A DNA stretch of 64,000 bases from Pleurodeles waltl (Eukaryota; Chordata; Amphibia; Caudata; Salamandridae). This document shows, piece after piece, positions 31,441 to 43,000 of this stretch. The stretch lies in contig NC_090443.1 of assembly GCF_031143425.1 (NCBI RefSeq), positions 1,053,630,554 to 1,053,694,553 on the forward strand. Direction: 5' to 3'. Numbering within the stretch: position 1 is the stretch's first letter; every line of letters starts with the position of its first letter. A program made the position numbers and the translations under genes. The notes below the pieces were generated by a model. The model was given only the letters and a program-made list of their open reading frames with translations, did not search any database and was not told the DNA's origin.

Positions 31441-32099
31441 GGCTCTTGCAGGAATGCATGAACATTTTAAAGGAGTCCAGAAGGTCTTCCACGCGGCGCT
31501 CTTACGCGTTCAAGTGGAAGAGATTCTATATGTGGTGTCGACAACAGGGTCAGAATCCTATTCTGGCTCATCTGGTGAAATCAGGTCTGCAGTTGTCTTC
31601 TATTAAGGTACATTTATCTGCCATTACAGCTTATCGTAAATCACCTTCTCAGAAATCCTTCTTTACCATGCCAGTAGTCAAGGATTTCTTAGAAGGTTTT
31701 AAGAAGGTTTTCCCACCCATTCGAAAACCCTCGCCTCCATGGGAGCTGAACACAGTGTTATCTAAACTCATGTGCCCTCCTTTCGAGCCTATTCACAGAG
31801 CTTCTTTGCAACACCTTACATGGAAGACGGCATTTCTTACTTTGGCTAGGAGGGTCAGTGAGATTCAGGCTTTGTCCTCCAGGGAACCGTATACGGTTTT
31901 CTATGAGAATAGAGTTGTTCTAAGAACTCATCCATCAATCTTACCGAAGGTGGTGTCGGATTTTCACATCAGTCAGACTATATCACTCCCAACTTTTTTC
32001 CCCAATTCAGATACTCCGGGGGAGAAAGCCTTGGACTCCCTGGATCTGAAAAGAGTGCTGAAATTTGACCTGGATAAGAAAAAATTGATTAGACGATCT
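31266..32099 (+). pseudogene. DIRS B2 tyrosine recombinase, 5' part (split by LTR)
   Basis: Open from the overlap with pol; reads MAPEFLQYGHLGLLQECMN, RSYAFKWKRFYMWCRQQG (N-terminal DNA-binding part), LARRVSEIQALSSREPY with the first catalytic Arg, and HPSILPKVVSDFHISQTISL. At 32095-32099 (GATCT) the gene is cut by the 2.65-kb LTR; the rest resumes at 34749. About six residues around FLDLDKKKLIRRS differ from B1 (YLDKTKDIRQSD), so a small indel precedes the insertion. Confidence 0.85.
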
Positions 32100-34748
32100 T
32101 GTAAGGAAATGCCTCCTTGGCATGGTTACCCCCTGACTTTTTGCCTTTGCTGATGCCAAGTTATGATTTGAAAGTGTGCTGAGGCCTGCTAACCAGGCCC
32201 CAGCACCAGTGTTCTTTCCCTAACCTGTACCTTTGTTTCCACAATTGGCACACACTGGCATCCCGGTAAGTCCCTTGTAACTGGTACCCCTGGTACCAAG
32301 GGCCCTGATGCCAGGGAAGGTCTCTAAGGGCTGCAGCATGTCTTATGCCACCCTGGAGACCCCTCACTCAGCAAAGACACACTGCTTGCCAGCTTGTGTG
32401 TGCTGGTGGGGACAAAATGACTAAGTCGACATGGCACTCCCCTCAGGGTGCCATGCCAACCTCACACTGCCTATAGGTATAGATAAGTCACCCCTCTAGC
32501 AGGCCTTACAGCCCTAAGGCAGGGTGCACTATACCATAGGTGAGGGCATAAGTGCATGAGCACTATGCCCCTACAGTGTCTAAACAAAACCTTAGACATT
32601 GTAAGTGCAGGGTAGCCATAAGAGTATATGGTCTGGGAGTCTGTCATGCACGAACTCCACAGCACCATAATGGCTACACTGAAAACTGGGAAGTTTGGTA
32701 TCAAACTTCTCAGCACAATAAATGCACACTGATGCCAGTGTACATTTTATTGTAAAATACACCCCAGAGGGCATCTTAGAGATGTCCCCTGAAACCATAC
32801 CGACTTCCAGTGTGGGCTGACTAGTCTTAGCAGCCTGCCACACACCAGACATGTTGCTGGCCACTCTGTGGCTAGTAACAAAGCCTGTACTGGGTGGAAG
32901 TGCTTCTCACCTCCCCCTGCAGGAACTGTAACACCTGGCGGTGAGCCTCAAAGGCTCACCCCCTTTGTTACAGCACCCCAGGGCACTCCAGCTAGTGGAG
33001 TTGCCCACCCCCTCCGGCCACGGCCCCACTTTTGGCGGCAAGGCCGGAGGAGATAATGAGAAAAACAAGGAGGAGTCACTGGCCAGTCAGAACAGCCCCT
33101 AAGGTGTCCTGAGCTGAGGTGACTCTGACTTTTAGAAATCCTCCATCTTGCAGATGGAGGATTCCCCCGAAAGGATTAGGGATGTGCCCCTCTCCCCACA
33201 GGGAGGAGGCACAAAGAGGGTGTAGCCACCCTCAGGGCTAGTAGCCATTGGCTACTTACCCCCCAGACCTAAACACACCCCTAAATCGAGTATTTAGGGG
33301 ATCCCAGAATCTAGGAAAACAGATTCCTGCAACCTAAGACGAAGAAGGACTGCTGAGCTGAAAAACCTGCAGAGAAGACGGAGACACCAACTGCTTTGGC
33401 CCCAGCTCTACCGGCCTGTGTCCCCACTTCAAAAGAACTGCTCCAGCGACGCGTTCCCCAGGGTCCAGTGACCTCTGAAGCCTCAGAGGACTACCCTGCA
33501 TCTAAAAGGACCAAGAACCCCCGAGGACAGCGGCTCTGCTCCAAGGTAGAAGCATCTTTGCAACAAAGAAGCAACTTTGAAAGAACACACGTTTCCCGCC
33601 GGAAGCGTGAGACTTTGCACGCTGCACCCGACGCCCCCGGCTCGACTTGTGGAGAAACAACACTACAGGGAGGACTCCCCGGCGACTGCGAGCCCGGGAG
33701 TAGCCAGAGTTGACCCCCCTGATCTCCCCACAGCGACGCCTGCAGAGGGAATCCAGAGGCTCCCCCTGACCGCGACTGCCTGCTTCAAAGACCCAACGCC
33801 TGGTAAGGACACTGCACCCGCAGCCCCCAGGACCTGAAGGATCCGACCTCAAGTGCAGGAGCGACCCCCAGGTGGCCCTCTCCCTTGCCCAGGTGGTGGC
33901 TACCCAGAGGAGCCCCCCCTTGCCTGCCTGCATCGCTGAAGAGACCCCTTGGTCTCCCATTGAACTCCATTGCAAACCTGATGCCTGTTTGCACACTGTA
34001 CCTGGCCGCTCCCGTGCCGCTGAGGGTGTACTTTTTGTGCTGACTTGTGTCCCCCCTGGTGCCCTACAAAACCCCCCTGGTCTGCCCTCCGAAGACGCGG
34101 GTACTTTCCTGCTGGCAGACTGGAACCGGGGCACCCCCTTCTCCATTGAAGCCTATGTGTTTTGGGCACCACTTTGACCTCTCCACCTGACCGGCCCTGA
34201 GCTGCTGGTGTGGTAACTTTGGGGTTGCCCTGAACCCCCAACGGTGGGATACCTTGGACCCAACTTTGAACCCTGTAGGTGGTTTACTTACCTGCAAAAC
34301 TAACAAACAATGACCTCCCCAGGGAACTGTTAAAAATTGCAGTGTCCAGTTTTAAAATAGCTTATTGCCCTTTGTGTGAAAACTGTATATGCTATTTTGC
34401 TAATTCAAAGTTCCTTATGTTCCTAAGTGAAATACCTTTCATTTAAAGTATTGTTTGTAAATCTTGAACCTGTGGTTCTTAAAATAAACTAAGAAAATAT
34501 ATTTTTCTATATAAAAACCCATTGGCCTGGAATTTTCTTTGAGTGTGTGTTCCCCATTTATTGCCTGTGTGTGTACAACAAATGCTTAACACTACCCTCT
34601 GATAAGCCTACTGCTCGACCACACTACCACAAAATAGAGCATTAGAATGATCTCTTTTCGCCACTATCTTACCTCTAAGGGGAACCCTTGGACTCTGCGC
34701 ATGCTATTTCTTAGTTTGAAATAGTACATACAGAGCCAACCTCCTACA
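32100..34748 (+). mobile_element. Solo LTR, TGTARGG...CCTACA family, 2649 bp, TSD GATCT
   Basis: Begins TGTAAGGAAATGCC, ends CAACCTCCTACA, and is flanked by an exact GATCT duplication (32095-32099 and 34749-34753) inside the recombinase gene of B2. Same block order as the LTRs at 5031 and 40453 but a more distant subfamily. AATAAA at 34483-34488. A TATA-like GTATTTAGGGG lies near 33288. No gag or pol. The frames in 33,400-34,240 have no recognisable content. Confidence 0.88.
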
Positions 34749-35071
34749 GATCTCACCACCTGTTTGTAAATTATGGACATATGAGTACAGGCGATGCGGC
34801 CTCAAAACGAACTATTTCTCGATGGATAGTCTCATGTATTGTAACTGCATATCAATTGGCTAACAAACAGTTATTGGCTAGGCCTGAGGCTCATTCGACA
34901 AGAGGAAAAGCGGCTACTGTTGCTCTCCTTAACAATGTTCCAATCTCGGAGATCTGTAAGGCCGCTACATGGAGATCTGTACATACGTTTACTAGGCATT
35001 ACTGTTTAGATTCAGATGCCAAAGCAGATGCACAAGTTGGGCAAGCGTCTCTGAGAAATTTGTTTGCATAG
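34749..35071 (+). pseudogene. DIRS B2 tyrosine recombinase, 3' part
   Basis: Resumes after the LTR: SHHLFVNYGHMSTGDAASKR, RWIVSCIVTAYQLANKQLL, the HxxR box EAHSTRGKAATVALL, ISEICKAATWRSVHTFTRHY with the nucleophilic Tyr, and VGQASLRNLFA, TAG at 35071. All C-terminal catalytic residues are kept, so without the LTR the recombinase would be nearly complete. Confidence 0.85.
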
Positions 35072-35136
35072 TGTATGTCTTTTTCCTGCACTTCTACTAG
35101 ACAGTCCGCAGAGATAAGGGATGGGCTTGCTAATCT

Positions 35137-35241
35137 ATTCAATGTTTATGACTATTGATGAGGATCCCCTGGAAGAGAAGGATAAGTTACTTACCTGTAA
35201 ATCCTAGTTCTCTTCCAGGGGTATCCTCATCAAGGTCATAG
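35137..35241. repeat. DIRS B2 internal complementary region
   Basis: ATTCAATGTTTATGACTATTG...CCCCTGGAAGAGAA (complement of the left tip) joined to GGATAAGTTACTTACCTG...TTCCAGGGGTATCC (complement of the right tip). Confidence 0.85.
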
Positions 35242-35342
35242 ACAACCCACCCTCCTCGCCGGACGCAAGTCTCCTAGAAGTGCAGTACAGACCATCTATC
35301 TAATCTGTTGGATTCTTTGTCACCGTAAAAAAGTACTGATGC

Positions 35343-35810
35343 ATGGTGGGATACTGGAGGTGCTCAGGGTCTTTTGTGGTTCTGCTGTATTAACTTGCAT
35401 TCAGCCTATTGGCTAATAATGCTCTGTGGTTTTCAATGTAGTTTTTTCTCTTTTCACATGTGTTGCTGGTATTTTTTCTGTGCCCTCCAATTGGGCTTCG
35501 GAAAGTTTTCTTGTAATTATAAGGGAGAGTGTTAAAAAAAAAAATAATAATACTCCATAGAAATAAAGCATTTTTGCCTGTTTAACAACATAGTCTGCAT
35601 TGCTATTATACACATGTATACATTATTCTGGTATGGAAATTATCTACTAAAAATGTTATTTTTTCATATATATATTTCATACTTATACATGTGTGTTTTT
35701 ATATATGCTCTGGGATCCACGCACGAGGGCCGGAATATTCAATGTTTATGACTTTGATGAGGATACCCCTGGAAGAGAACTAGGATTTACAGGTAAGTAA
35801 CTTATCCTTC
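35343..35810. repeat. DIRS B2 right inverted terminal repeat
   Basis: Inverted copy of 26793-27255 with an extra outer ~30 bases, TAGGATTTACAGGTAAGTAA CTTATCC. It contains an AG|GTAAGT splice-donor-like string next to the end. Confidence 0.88.
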
Positions 35811-36922
35811 TTCTTCCTCATAATCATAATCAGGAGAGGTCCACAGTGAAACCAGGGCCATAGCTTGGTCACTGAGATTGGGGGGGGTGAGTTTCAGATT
35901 TCCCAACAATCATCCTGGCATACAATGTTAAAATAGATGATATGACAAGCAGGGTGCTTGAGAGGGACTTAAGGAACATTGGAAAGGGAGAGTAATGCAG
36001 ATTAGTTGGGGTACTAAGTGAGAGAAATACAATATTTTGTAAAATAACCAACATTTTGAGGACTTTCAAAGCAGAGATGAGTGTGTGTGCTTTTAACAGT
36101 GTGTGCAGGCAAACATCTCAGATGAAATCCGACTGACACCAGACCCGACTGACAGCACCTATACTCAACTATTCATCAGAAAATACAATTATCAGGGGGT
36201 AACACCCCAAACACCCTCCCTGAAGGTAGAATAAACTGAAAACTGAGAAGAAAATGAAGCAGAAGAAGACTAGAGAGACGAAAAAGGCCCCCCTATAATG
36301 CTCATATGCCTCAGACAGCGATCTAACCATCTCCAGTAGTTTTTATTGGCGAGCACAAAGTGCTCCGTCCATTCTGTAATCTCTCTTTGGGCTTGAAACC
36401 AGGCCCATGCCACGTCAGTCACTTACATTGGTTTGTGGGCTTGCCTTTTAAAATCCGCTTGCTTTCAATTGTGAAAGGCATGCATATGTCATGCCTTTTC
36501 CGGTGTTCAGCCCACCTACACAGCACCGGTAAAGTACCAAAAACATACGAGGCTCGATGTTTTCAGCCTGGAGTCCGGACTACTTTATCTGTTTCTTTTC
36601 CATGCAACGCGATCGCGCTGCATTTTACATAGCGCGATCGTGCTGTTTTTTATTTTGCTTTACAGCGCTAATAGCTCTAACTCGAACAAATGCGAGACCC
36701 GTTGCATTGAAAATGCTTGTTTGAATCTGGAAAGAGAGAAGTCCAGGCTGTACCCTGAGAGTGACCTCTGACTCCATGTAAAGCCTTATCTCTAGCCTTA
36801 TCTACCACTATTCCCATTCCGACCCCAAGTCTTCTCTTCCCCTCTGTTCCTGCAATTAGTTTATAGAGCGTGAGGAGCCACCTGAGGGAAACTTGGTGCT
36901 AAATTCTGTTGTTAAAACCACA

Positions 36923-37141
36923 CTACATGACTGCATTTTTGGGCATGGGAGAGGTACCAAGCTCCTGTGGCCAGAGAGAAGGGTTCCAACAATGCATGGA
37001 GTTTTTAACCATCATTATTTCGGTTTTGTTTGAGTTCAGCTTAAGTTGATGGCAGTTCATCCAATCCCGAATAAAGATCATGGTGTTCTGGAAGAATGCT
37101 ACCCAATAGGGTTTGTCCTCCAGGTTAAGCACTAGCTGCAT
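36923..37141 (-). pseudogene. LINE reverse transcriptase fragment
   Basis: Reads on the minus strand IFIRDWMNCHQLKLNSNKTE and IMMVKN. This D-W-M-x2-N/H-x-L-x-LN-x-(D/N)KTE pattern is the segment after the YxDD motif in L2/CR1/Rex-like LINE reverse transcriptases. Only about 70 residues remain and no other domain is near. The clade cannot be fixed from this scrap. Confidence 0.6.
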
Positions 37142-38312
37142 AGTTGTATATTTTTACTTTTTGTCTTTGTAGGGAGTTAACCAGCGGGCGAAGGTAAAGA
37201 TTGGCTAACATAGGAAATAAAGGAGAATCCTGAGGTACCCCTTCTCAAGCCTTTATTAACGCAATGTGTGTGTGTGCCCCAGATCATTACTATTAATCCG
37301 CTACTCTCTCAAGCCCCTCTAACATCATAGCTTGAACCTACATCTCCATATACGACCCATGCCACCTCAGCAAGCCCTTTTAAAAGAACCTGCTAATACT
37401 TCTAATGTCCCCTCTCTGCACTCTGGCTCCGGACCCACCAGCAGTCACAGCTAAAACTGGTACCTTCTCTACAGGGCCGGCCTTAGCACTGGTGGGGCCC
37501 TGTGCAACAATAAACCCCTCTGCCATGGATTCCCTCACTACCACCCTTTAACAGGGCCCATCAAGTCTCTATTACTCCTCTCTCAGGTGCATTTAATTCG
37601 TTTTATAGCGCCACTTATTCCAGTGTAGGGTGTCAGAGCACTTTACATTGCACACACATTACACAGAGACAATCATTCATGGATTTGTAAACCAGTGTAA
37701 AATAAATGTTACATAAGACAGAGTTGTAGGAGTCACGTCATACACATTGGTAAGCTGTGCAGTTCAAGAGTGCTTGGTCTGGAGAAGCACAAACGCAGAA
37801 TTTAAAATGTAACACAATGGTTGGGGGTTCTCTTTCATAATAAGAATTGATTTATACCCAGAGGAACCCTTTATGCAACATTAGGATAGTGAAAGACTGG
37901 GGAAAAAATCATAACGCTCTAATCCATACCTTGCATTATGCATGCAATTCTTTGATGATAGTTTATAGTTTACCGTTTTATATTAGGATTTCAATTTATA
38001 AACTGGAAGTAACAAAAGGACCTCTCTGACAAAAGTAGTAACCCACTGACCTATTTGCATTATATCTACTTTGTGATCTGCATGGTACACATCCTTTGCA
38101 GCAGGTATATTAACCCTCTGCGCTACCTTAAAACTTCCACTCTAGAACACTCCGATTTCTTTCCAGGCAGAACATTAATCACCAGAGTTAACTTGACATG
38201 TTTATTGTTTCCTGCAAATGGCAGGAGGTAAAGAACGCTCCAGCAGGTGCTTTTAGAACCATGATATACCTGCAAACACTGCTCCCCCACCTGGAAGTCA
38301 GCACCACCCTAG

Positions 38313-38363
38313 AGCCAGCCCGGCTTCTCTGCTCTTGGGTAGAGCAGAGAAGCCGGGCTGGCT
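38313..38363. repeat. Perfect 23-bp inverted repeat with 5-bp loop
   Basis: AGCCAGCCCGGCTTCTCTGC TCT (38313-38335), loop TGGGT, and the exact reverse complement at 38341-38363. Confidence 0.95.
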
Positions 38364-40452
38364 GGTGCCACCCCAGACCTACCCGGGAAGTGCCCCAGTG
38401 GACGCTGCGTTTCCACGAGTCACGCAGAGGACCCAGATACTCCAGACATTGTGCGGTGTAATTCATATTTAAAGGTACGATGCACTGAAGGCAAATAGCA
38501 AAGAGTGGTTGCAAATTGTTCCCTGTTTTGCGACCTATTTTTGATTTTGCAGTGCAGCTGTGTTCGAATAGGTCATATCGCAACATCTCTAGGCGCAGAG
38601 GATCACAGAATAATCTGCCTAATGAATATTAATTATGCAGGTCACTTTTTCTGACCTCCTTTGATTGGCTGCATACAGAGGTATGGTGCCCTGTAAAAAA
38701 AACAAATGCCGCCGTCCTGCTGTGTTTGAATGTCCAAACAAGGTTTTCTTCCTTTTTTTTGTTTTGTTTTTTAAAGCATCATCGGTTACCTTTAGGAACA
38801 AGAACTGCTTTCAAGGGAAATTTACCCATCTAAGAATGCAAGACCAGGGATGGTGGCTTTTGTTCCCTAAACGCCTCCATTCCTGTGTCTGGGGAAAGGC
38901 TTGTCACCAAATTGCAAAATGGGTTTAGTAAATACGAAGCAGAAATTGTTCAATGGCAATCCCTGTGATTTTATAAAGCTTGTATAGCTGGCCCTAAAAG
39001 CCTTATTTAGCAGCAGAAGGACATGTGGGTCTCCCCTCATTATGAATGCAGGACACTTAAAATGCCTCGAGAGGAAGGGCAGTGTCTGCGTGAGCTGCCA
39101 CGCTCTGAAACATATAATGAAAATGTGCTGTGCAAGAAAGTTCTCAGTTTGATTCTGACAAATCCCATGGCTTTTCTTTGATGAGATTGCTAAAGCGAAT
39201 CCGAAATCACCTATAGACCCTGCCTGACCTCAGAGGTGTGTGTTCCCAGAGGACTTCGTACAAATCCAGCCCATACATCCCTGCTGGAGAATTGCTGTTC
39301 ATCCTAAACAATGCTGTGCTGTGTTCTCTGTGGTTCATCATGTCTTTGTTTCCTTAATGCCTCACGACCAAGCTTTGAAGGATTGCCAAATAGCCCTAAC
39401 TGCAGTGATGTGGCCAGGGATCTGAGTCACTACCTCTACAACCGAAAGTCCTGGCTTCTGTTCTTGGTATTGGCATGTTGCCAAACATCGTGGAATTCTG
39501 GAGAAATCCCTTTTCTTTGTCTTACTGTAAATGTTTTCTAATGAAATCTAAATATACGGTGCTGTCTTCTAATTTCCTAGGTGCATGATTCCCCCATCTC
39601 TCTTCAAACCCTCACAAATCAATAGTGCAAGTCTTGCATGTAGGCTGATATGGCAGTCTGCCTTTTAAATCTGTAAGTGCTTGTTATACTTAGGTATCTG
39701 TGGGTTCTTGTAAATTGTAGCCTGATTTTCATACAACTTAATTTGCATGTGGAGAAGGGTATGGATTCCTGTGTGGGTAGATACTAAAACTTCTATAGCC
39801 AGGACCGAGCTTTAAAGCAATAGATCACTGTGCATAGTAGGGAGGTCTGTAAAGATCAAATATTTTTTAGAAAGATTTTTGAAGTAGGCTTGGCACTTCT
39901 CCAAGTCGATTGACATCAGCAGAAGGACTTTATATGTTATCAGTAGCATATGATGCGCTCATCAGTGTGTTTTAAATTTTCTTACATATTTGTTGTTGAT
40001 ATGTCCACCATAGACATCTGTACCAATGCCAGGTACATTGCCTATAAGCATATACATTTTATCACATTCCAACATGTTATAACAAGATGAAGGAGCATTA
40101 TATATTGCCAAACATCAATCGTTGGGAACAAAACAAAAGAAGAAAGCAAAAACACAATGATGAAGAAGAAGGGGTACAATTCAATTCAATACTTGCTTAA
40201 TCTTGTCCGTGATCCAATGTATAACACATATCATAGGGAGATAAATTCTACTTCCGGTTTGGAGTGGGCGACTTCCACAAGACTCAAAGCATTGCATGTG
40301 AGACTTTTCAAATAGACTGGCAAGTGTCCTCTCAGTGCCGTTTCAGTCGCACAAACAGTATCCACCTATTTCCAACAAAAGGGACCCCAGATGTTCACAC
40401 AGAGTTGTGTGTGATCATTCAGTCTGGATGTCATGTGCTTGTGTGCTGCTGT

Positions 40453-42995
40453 TGTAGGAAAGTACCCTCTTTCTTGGCATGGTTACCCCCATTTTCTGTC
40501 TGTTATCAGTGTGTTTGACTGTGTTCACTGTGATCCTGCTAACCAGGACCCCAGTGATTATGCTCTCTCCCTTCTAACTTGGTAACTACCTTTTTCTTCC
40601 CACAATTGGCATACTTGTCCCCCATGTAAGTCGCTAGTATATGGTACCTAGGTACCTAGAGCATTGGGGGTACTAGGGGATCCCTTTGGGCTGCAACAGT
40701 TATTCTGCCACCTATAGGGAGCCCATGCAAAGAGTTCTGCAGGCCTGCCATTGCAGTCTGAGTGAAACTGGTGCATGCACCCGTTTTCACTACAGGTCAC
40801 TGTAAGTCACCCCTATGGTAGGCCCTCTCAGCCCAGAGGGCAGGGTGCAAGTACCTGTGTCTGAGGGCACCCCTGCACTAGCAGAGGTGACACTACAAAC
40901 TCCAGGCCCATTTTCCTGGATTTTGTGATTGCAGGGATGCCATTTATGCATGTACTGGACATAGATCACTACTTATGTCCAGCGAAATAATGGTAACTCT
41001 GAACCTGGTCATGTTTGGTATCAAACATGTCAGAATTATACCCCAATACTGTTGCAAGTATTGGAAGTATGATTCTATGCACTCTGGGTGCTCCTTAGAG
41101 GACCCCCATCATTGCCACCACCAGTCTTACAACGTTTTCTGGGCAGTCCAAGCTGCTGTCACATCTCAGACAGGTTTCTGCCCTCATGCTGATTTAACTT
41201 ATTAAGCTCAGGAAGACAGAACAAAGGATTTCCTTTGGGAGAGGAAGGTAACACCCCCTCCCTTTGAAAATAGGTGTGACTGACTTGGGAAGGGTAGCCT
41301 CCCCAAGCCACTACTATACTTTGAAGGGAAACATGTGGTGTCCTGCATGCATAAACCAGTCCACACCAGTTCAGGGACTGGTCCATCACCAACCCAGAGG
41401 GTTCCTGGGTTCTGCCATCTTGTTTCCAAGGTTGGCAGGGAATCCTGGGACCATCTGAGTGGCCAGACAGGTGGTGTCAGCGCCCCCTCCTGATATGTGC
41501 TTACCTGGCTAGGTGACCAATCCCCCTTTCAGGGCTATTTAAGGTCTCTCTCTTGGGTGGGTCCTCAGATTCGGCTTGCAAGATTCCAGCAGGACTCTTC
41601 TGCATACTCCACTTCGACTTCTGGCCACTGTAACTGCGACTGGACCCTCCAGGAACCGACAACACTGCAATCCACGAAGAAGACTCTTCTGCAAGTTTTT
41701 ACCATAACTCCTGCCAGCTTTGCAACATTTCCCCAGCTGTGCATCCCCGGAAGACAGCAACTCTTCAGTCTGCACAAGAAGAAGAAGGAATCTCCCTTGG
41801 AGTGAAGGAGTCACCCCCCACATCCGCAGGCACCTGCTGCAATGACGACCGGCTGTGGGGATCTCTTCTCATCCTGAGCTGCATGGATGTTGCATCACAG
41901 GTGGTGTTCCAGAATAGTCCTCTTGGTCCTCTGTGCCAGCTGTTGAACTTTGGTGGAGTTAAGCCCTTACCTTCCCACGCAGGACAGTAACCCCATGCAC
42001 CACGTCCCTTGCAGCTGCCAAGGCTTGTTTGCATCTCCTCCAATGGATCTTCAGGTGACATGTAGCTCCAGTCCCCAGCACTCCTTCCTGCGATGCACAC
42101 CTTTTGTGTGGTTCTCCTGCGGTTTGGGATCACTTTCTGTAGCGCTGCTTGGACTCCTACAACTTCTGTATCCCCTTCCTGTGGGACTCCTGTGGGTGTT
42201 GCCTCCTTTCCTGTGGGACCTCTAAGTCGCAGAGTGTCCTTTGTGACTCCCCCTCCTGGGTTGAGTCCTCCTAGGCCTTGCTGGTCCCCAGCAGCACCAC
42301 TTTTCCACTAACCGCAAGTTTGCTTTTGCCAAGGCTTGTTGGTGGAATTCCTGACCCGACATCTGTCTGCAATCTTCACTCCAGCGTGGGATATCTTCTG
42401 CATCTATCAGGAATGATTCTCCGGCTCCAGTGCTGCAGTGCTGACCTGTTCTTCCTCACCGTCGACCAACTCCTGCAAGTACAGCTGCGTAGATAGTAGC
42501 TCCTACTCCTCCTGGACTCCACTGTGACTATTGGACTTGGACCCCTCTCTCCACAGGTCCTCTTCTCCTGGAATCCACCGCTTGTTTCTTGCAATCTTGT
42601 CTGGGTGTCTTCTTTTCCTTCCCTCTGGGTGGTTTGGGGAAATTCCTAACCTTTGCTATGCCTATTTCTGATTACTAGTGTAATATTTAGTGTGTTTACT
42701 TACCTCCCAAGGGAGTATTGCCTTTTGAGTACTTTGGTATTGTGTCAATAAAATAAAGTACCTTTTATATTTGTAACACTGTGTGGTTTCTTTCATGTGT
42801 GTAAGTGCTCTGTGATTACAGTGGTATTGCATGAGCTTTGCATGTCTCCTAGATAAGTCTTGGCTGCTCATCCACAGCCACCTCTAGAGAGCCTGGCTTC
42901 TAGACACTGCCACACTACACTAATAGGGAATACCTGGACCTGGTAAAGGTGTAAATACCTTAGATACCCACAACACACTTGTCCAGCGTCCTACA
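40453..42995 (+). mobile_element. Solo LTR, TGTAGG...CCTACA family, 2543 bp, TSD GCTGT
   Basis: TGTAGGAAAG at the start, GCGTCCTACA at the end, and an exact GCTGT duplication (40448-40452 and 42996-43000). CCAAT near 41517, TATTTAAGG near 41537, AATAAA at 42747. Closest to the copy at 5031. No internal genes. Confidence 0.92.
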
Positions 42996-43000
42996 GCTGT

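Larger units (their letters stand above)
26793..35810 (+). mobile_element. DIRS family B, copy B2 (full length, one nested LTR)
   Basis: Both inverted repeats, Gag, RT/RNase H, recombinase and ICR are present in order. Left end TTCTCTTCCAGGGG at 26793; right end CTTATCCTTCT at about 35810. Without the 2.65-kb LTR inside the recombinase gene the element is about 6.4 kb. Coding frames carry several stops, mostly CAG-to-TAG and TGG-to-TAG type changes, so it is inactive but easily readable. Confidence 0.92.
35811..40447. other. No gene seen; one LINE scrap and two inverted repeats
   Basis: Unassigned sequence of about 4.6 kb. A LINE-type reverse transcriptase fragment lies at 36923-37141 and inverted repeats at 36610-36640 and 38313-38363. 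37,590-37,650 (TTTTATAGCGCCACTTATTC, TGTCAGAGCACTTTACA) has the look of an interspersed repeat, not identified. Confidence 0.55.

Noticed and set aside
33396..34240. Several frames of 80-214 codons inside the LTR
   Set aside because: Lie in the R/U5-like part of a solo LTR, on both strands, with no conserved domain and not seen in the sister LTRs.
32100..34748. MITE or DNA transposon identity for the TGTAGG...CCTACA elements
   Set aside because: Terminal inverted match is only 6 bases, the duplication is 5 bp, ends are TG...CA and AATAAA sits near the 3' end; all fit an LTR better.
35155..35175. TTGATGAGGATCCCCTGGAAG as a second hammerhead core in DIRS B ends
   Set aside because: First base is T not C, no GAAA at the right distance and no stem I; it is the family B terminal sequence.
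35811..40447. Host exons in the gene-poor stretch
   Set aside because: Short frames (60-132 codons) show no domain, no plausible splice pairs and no conserved motif.
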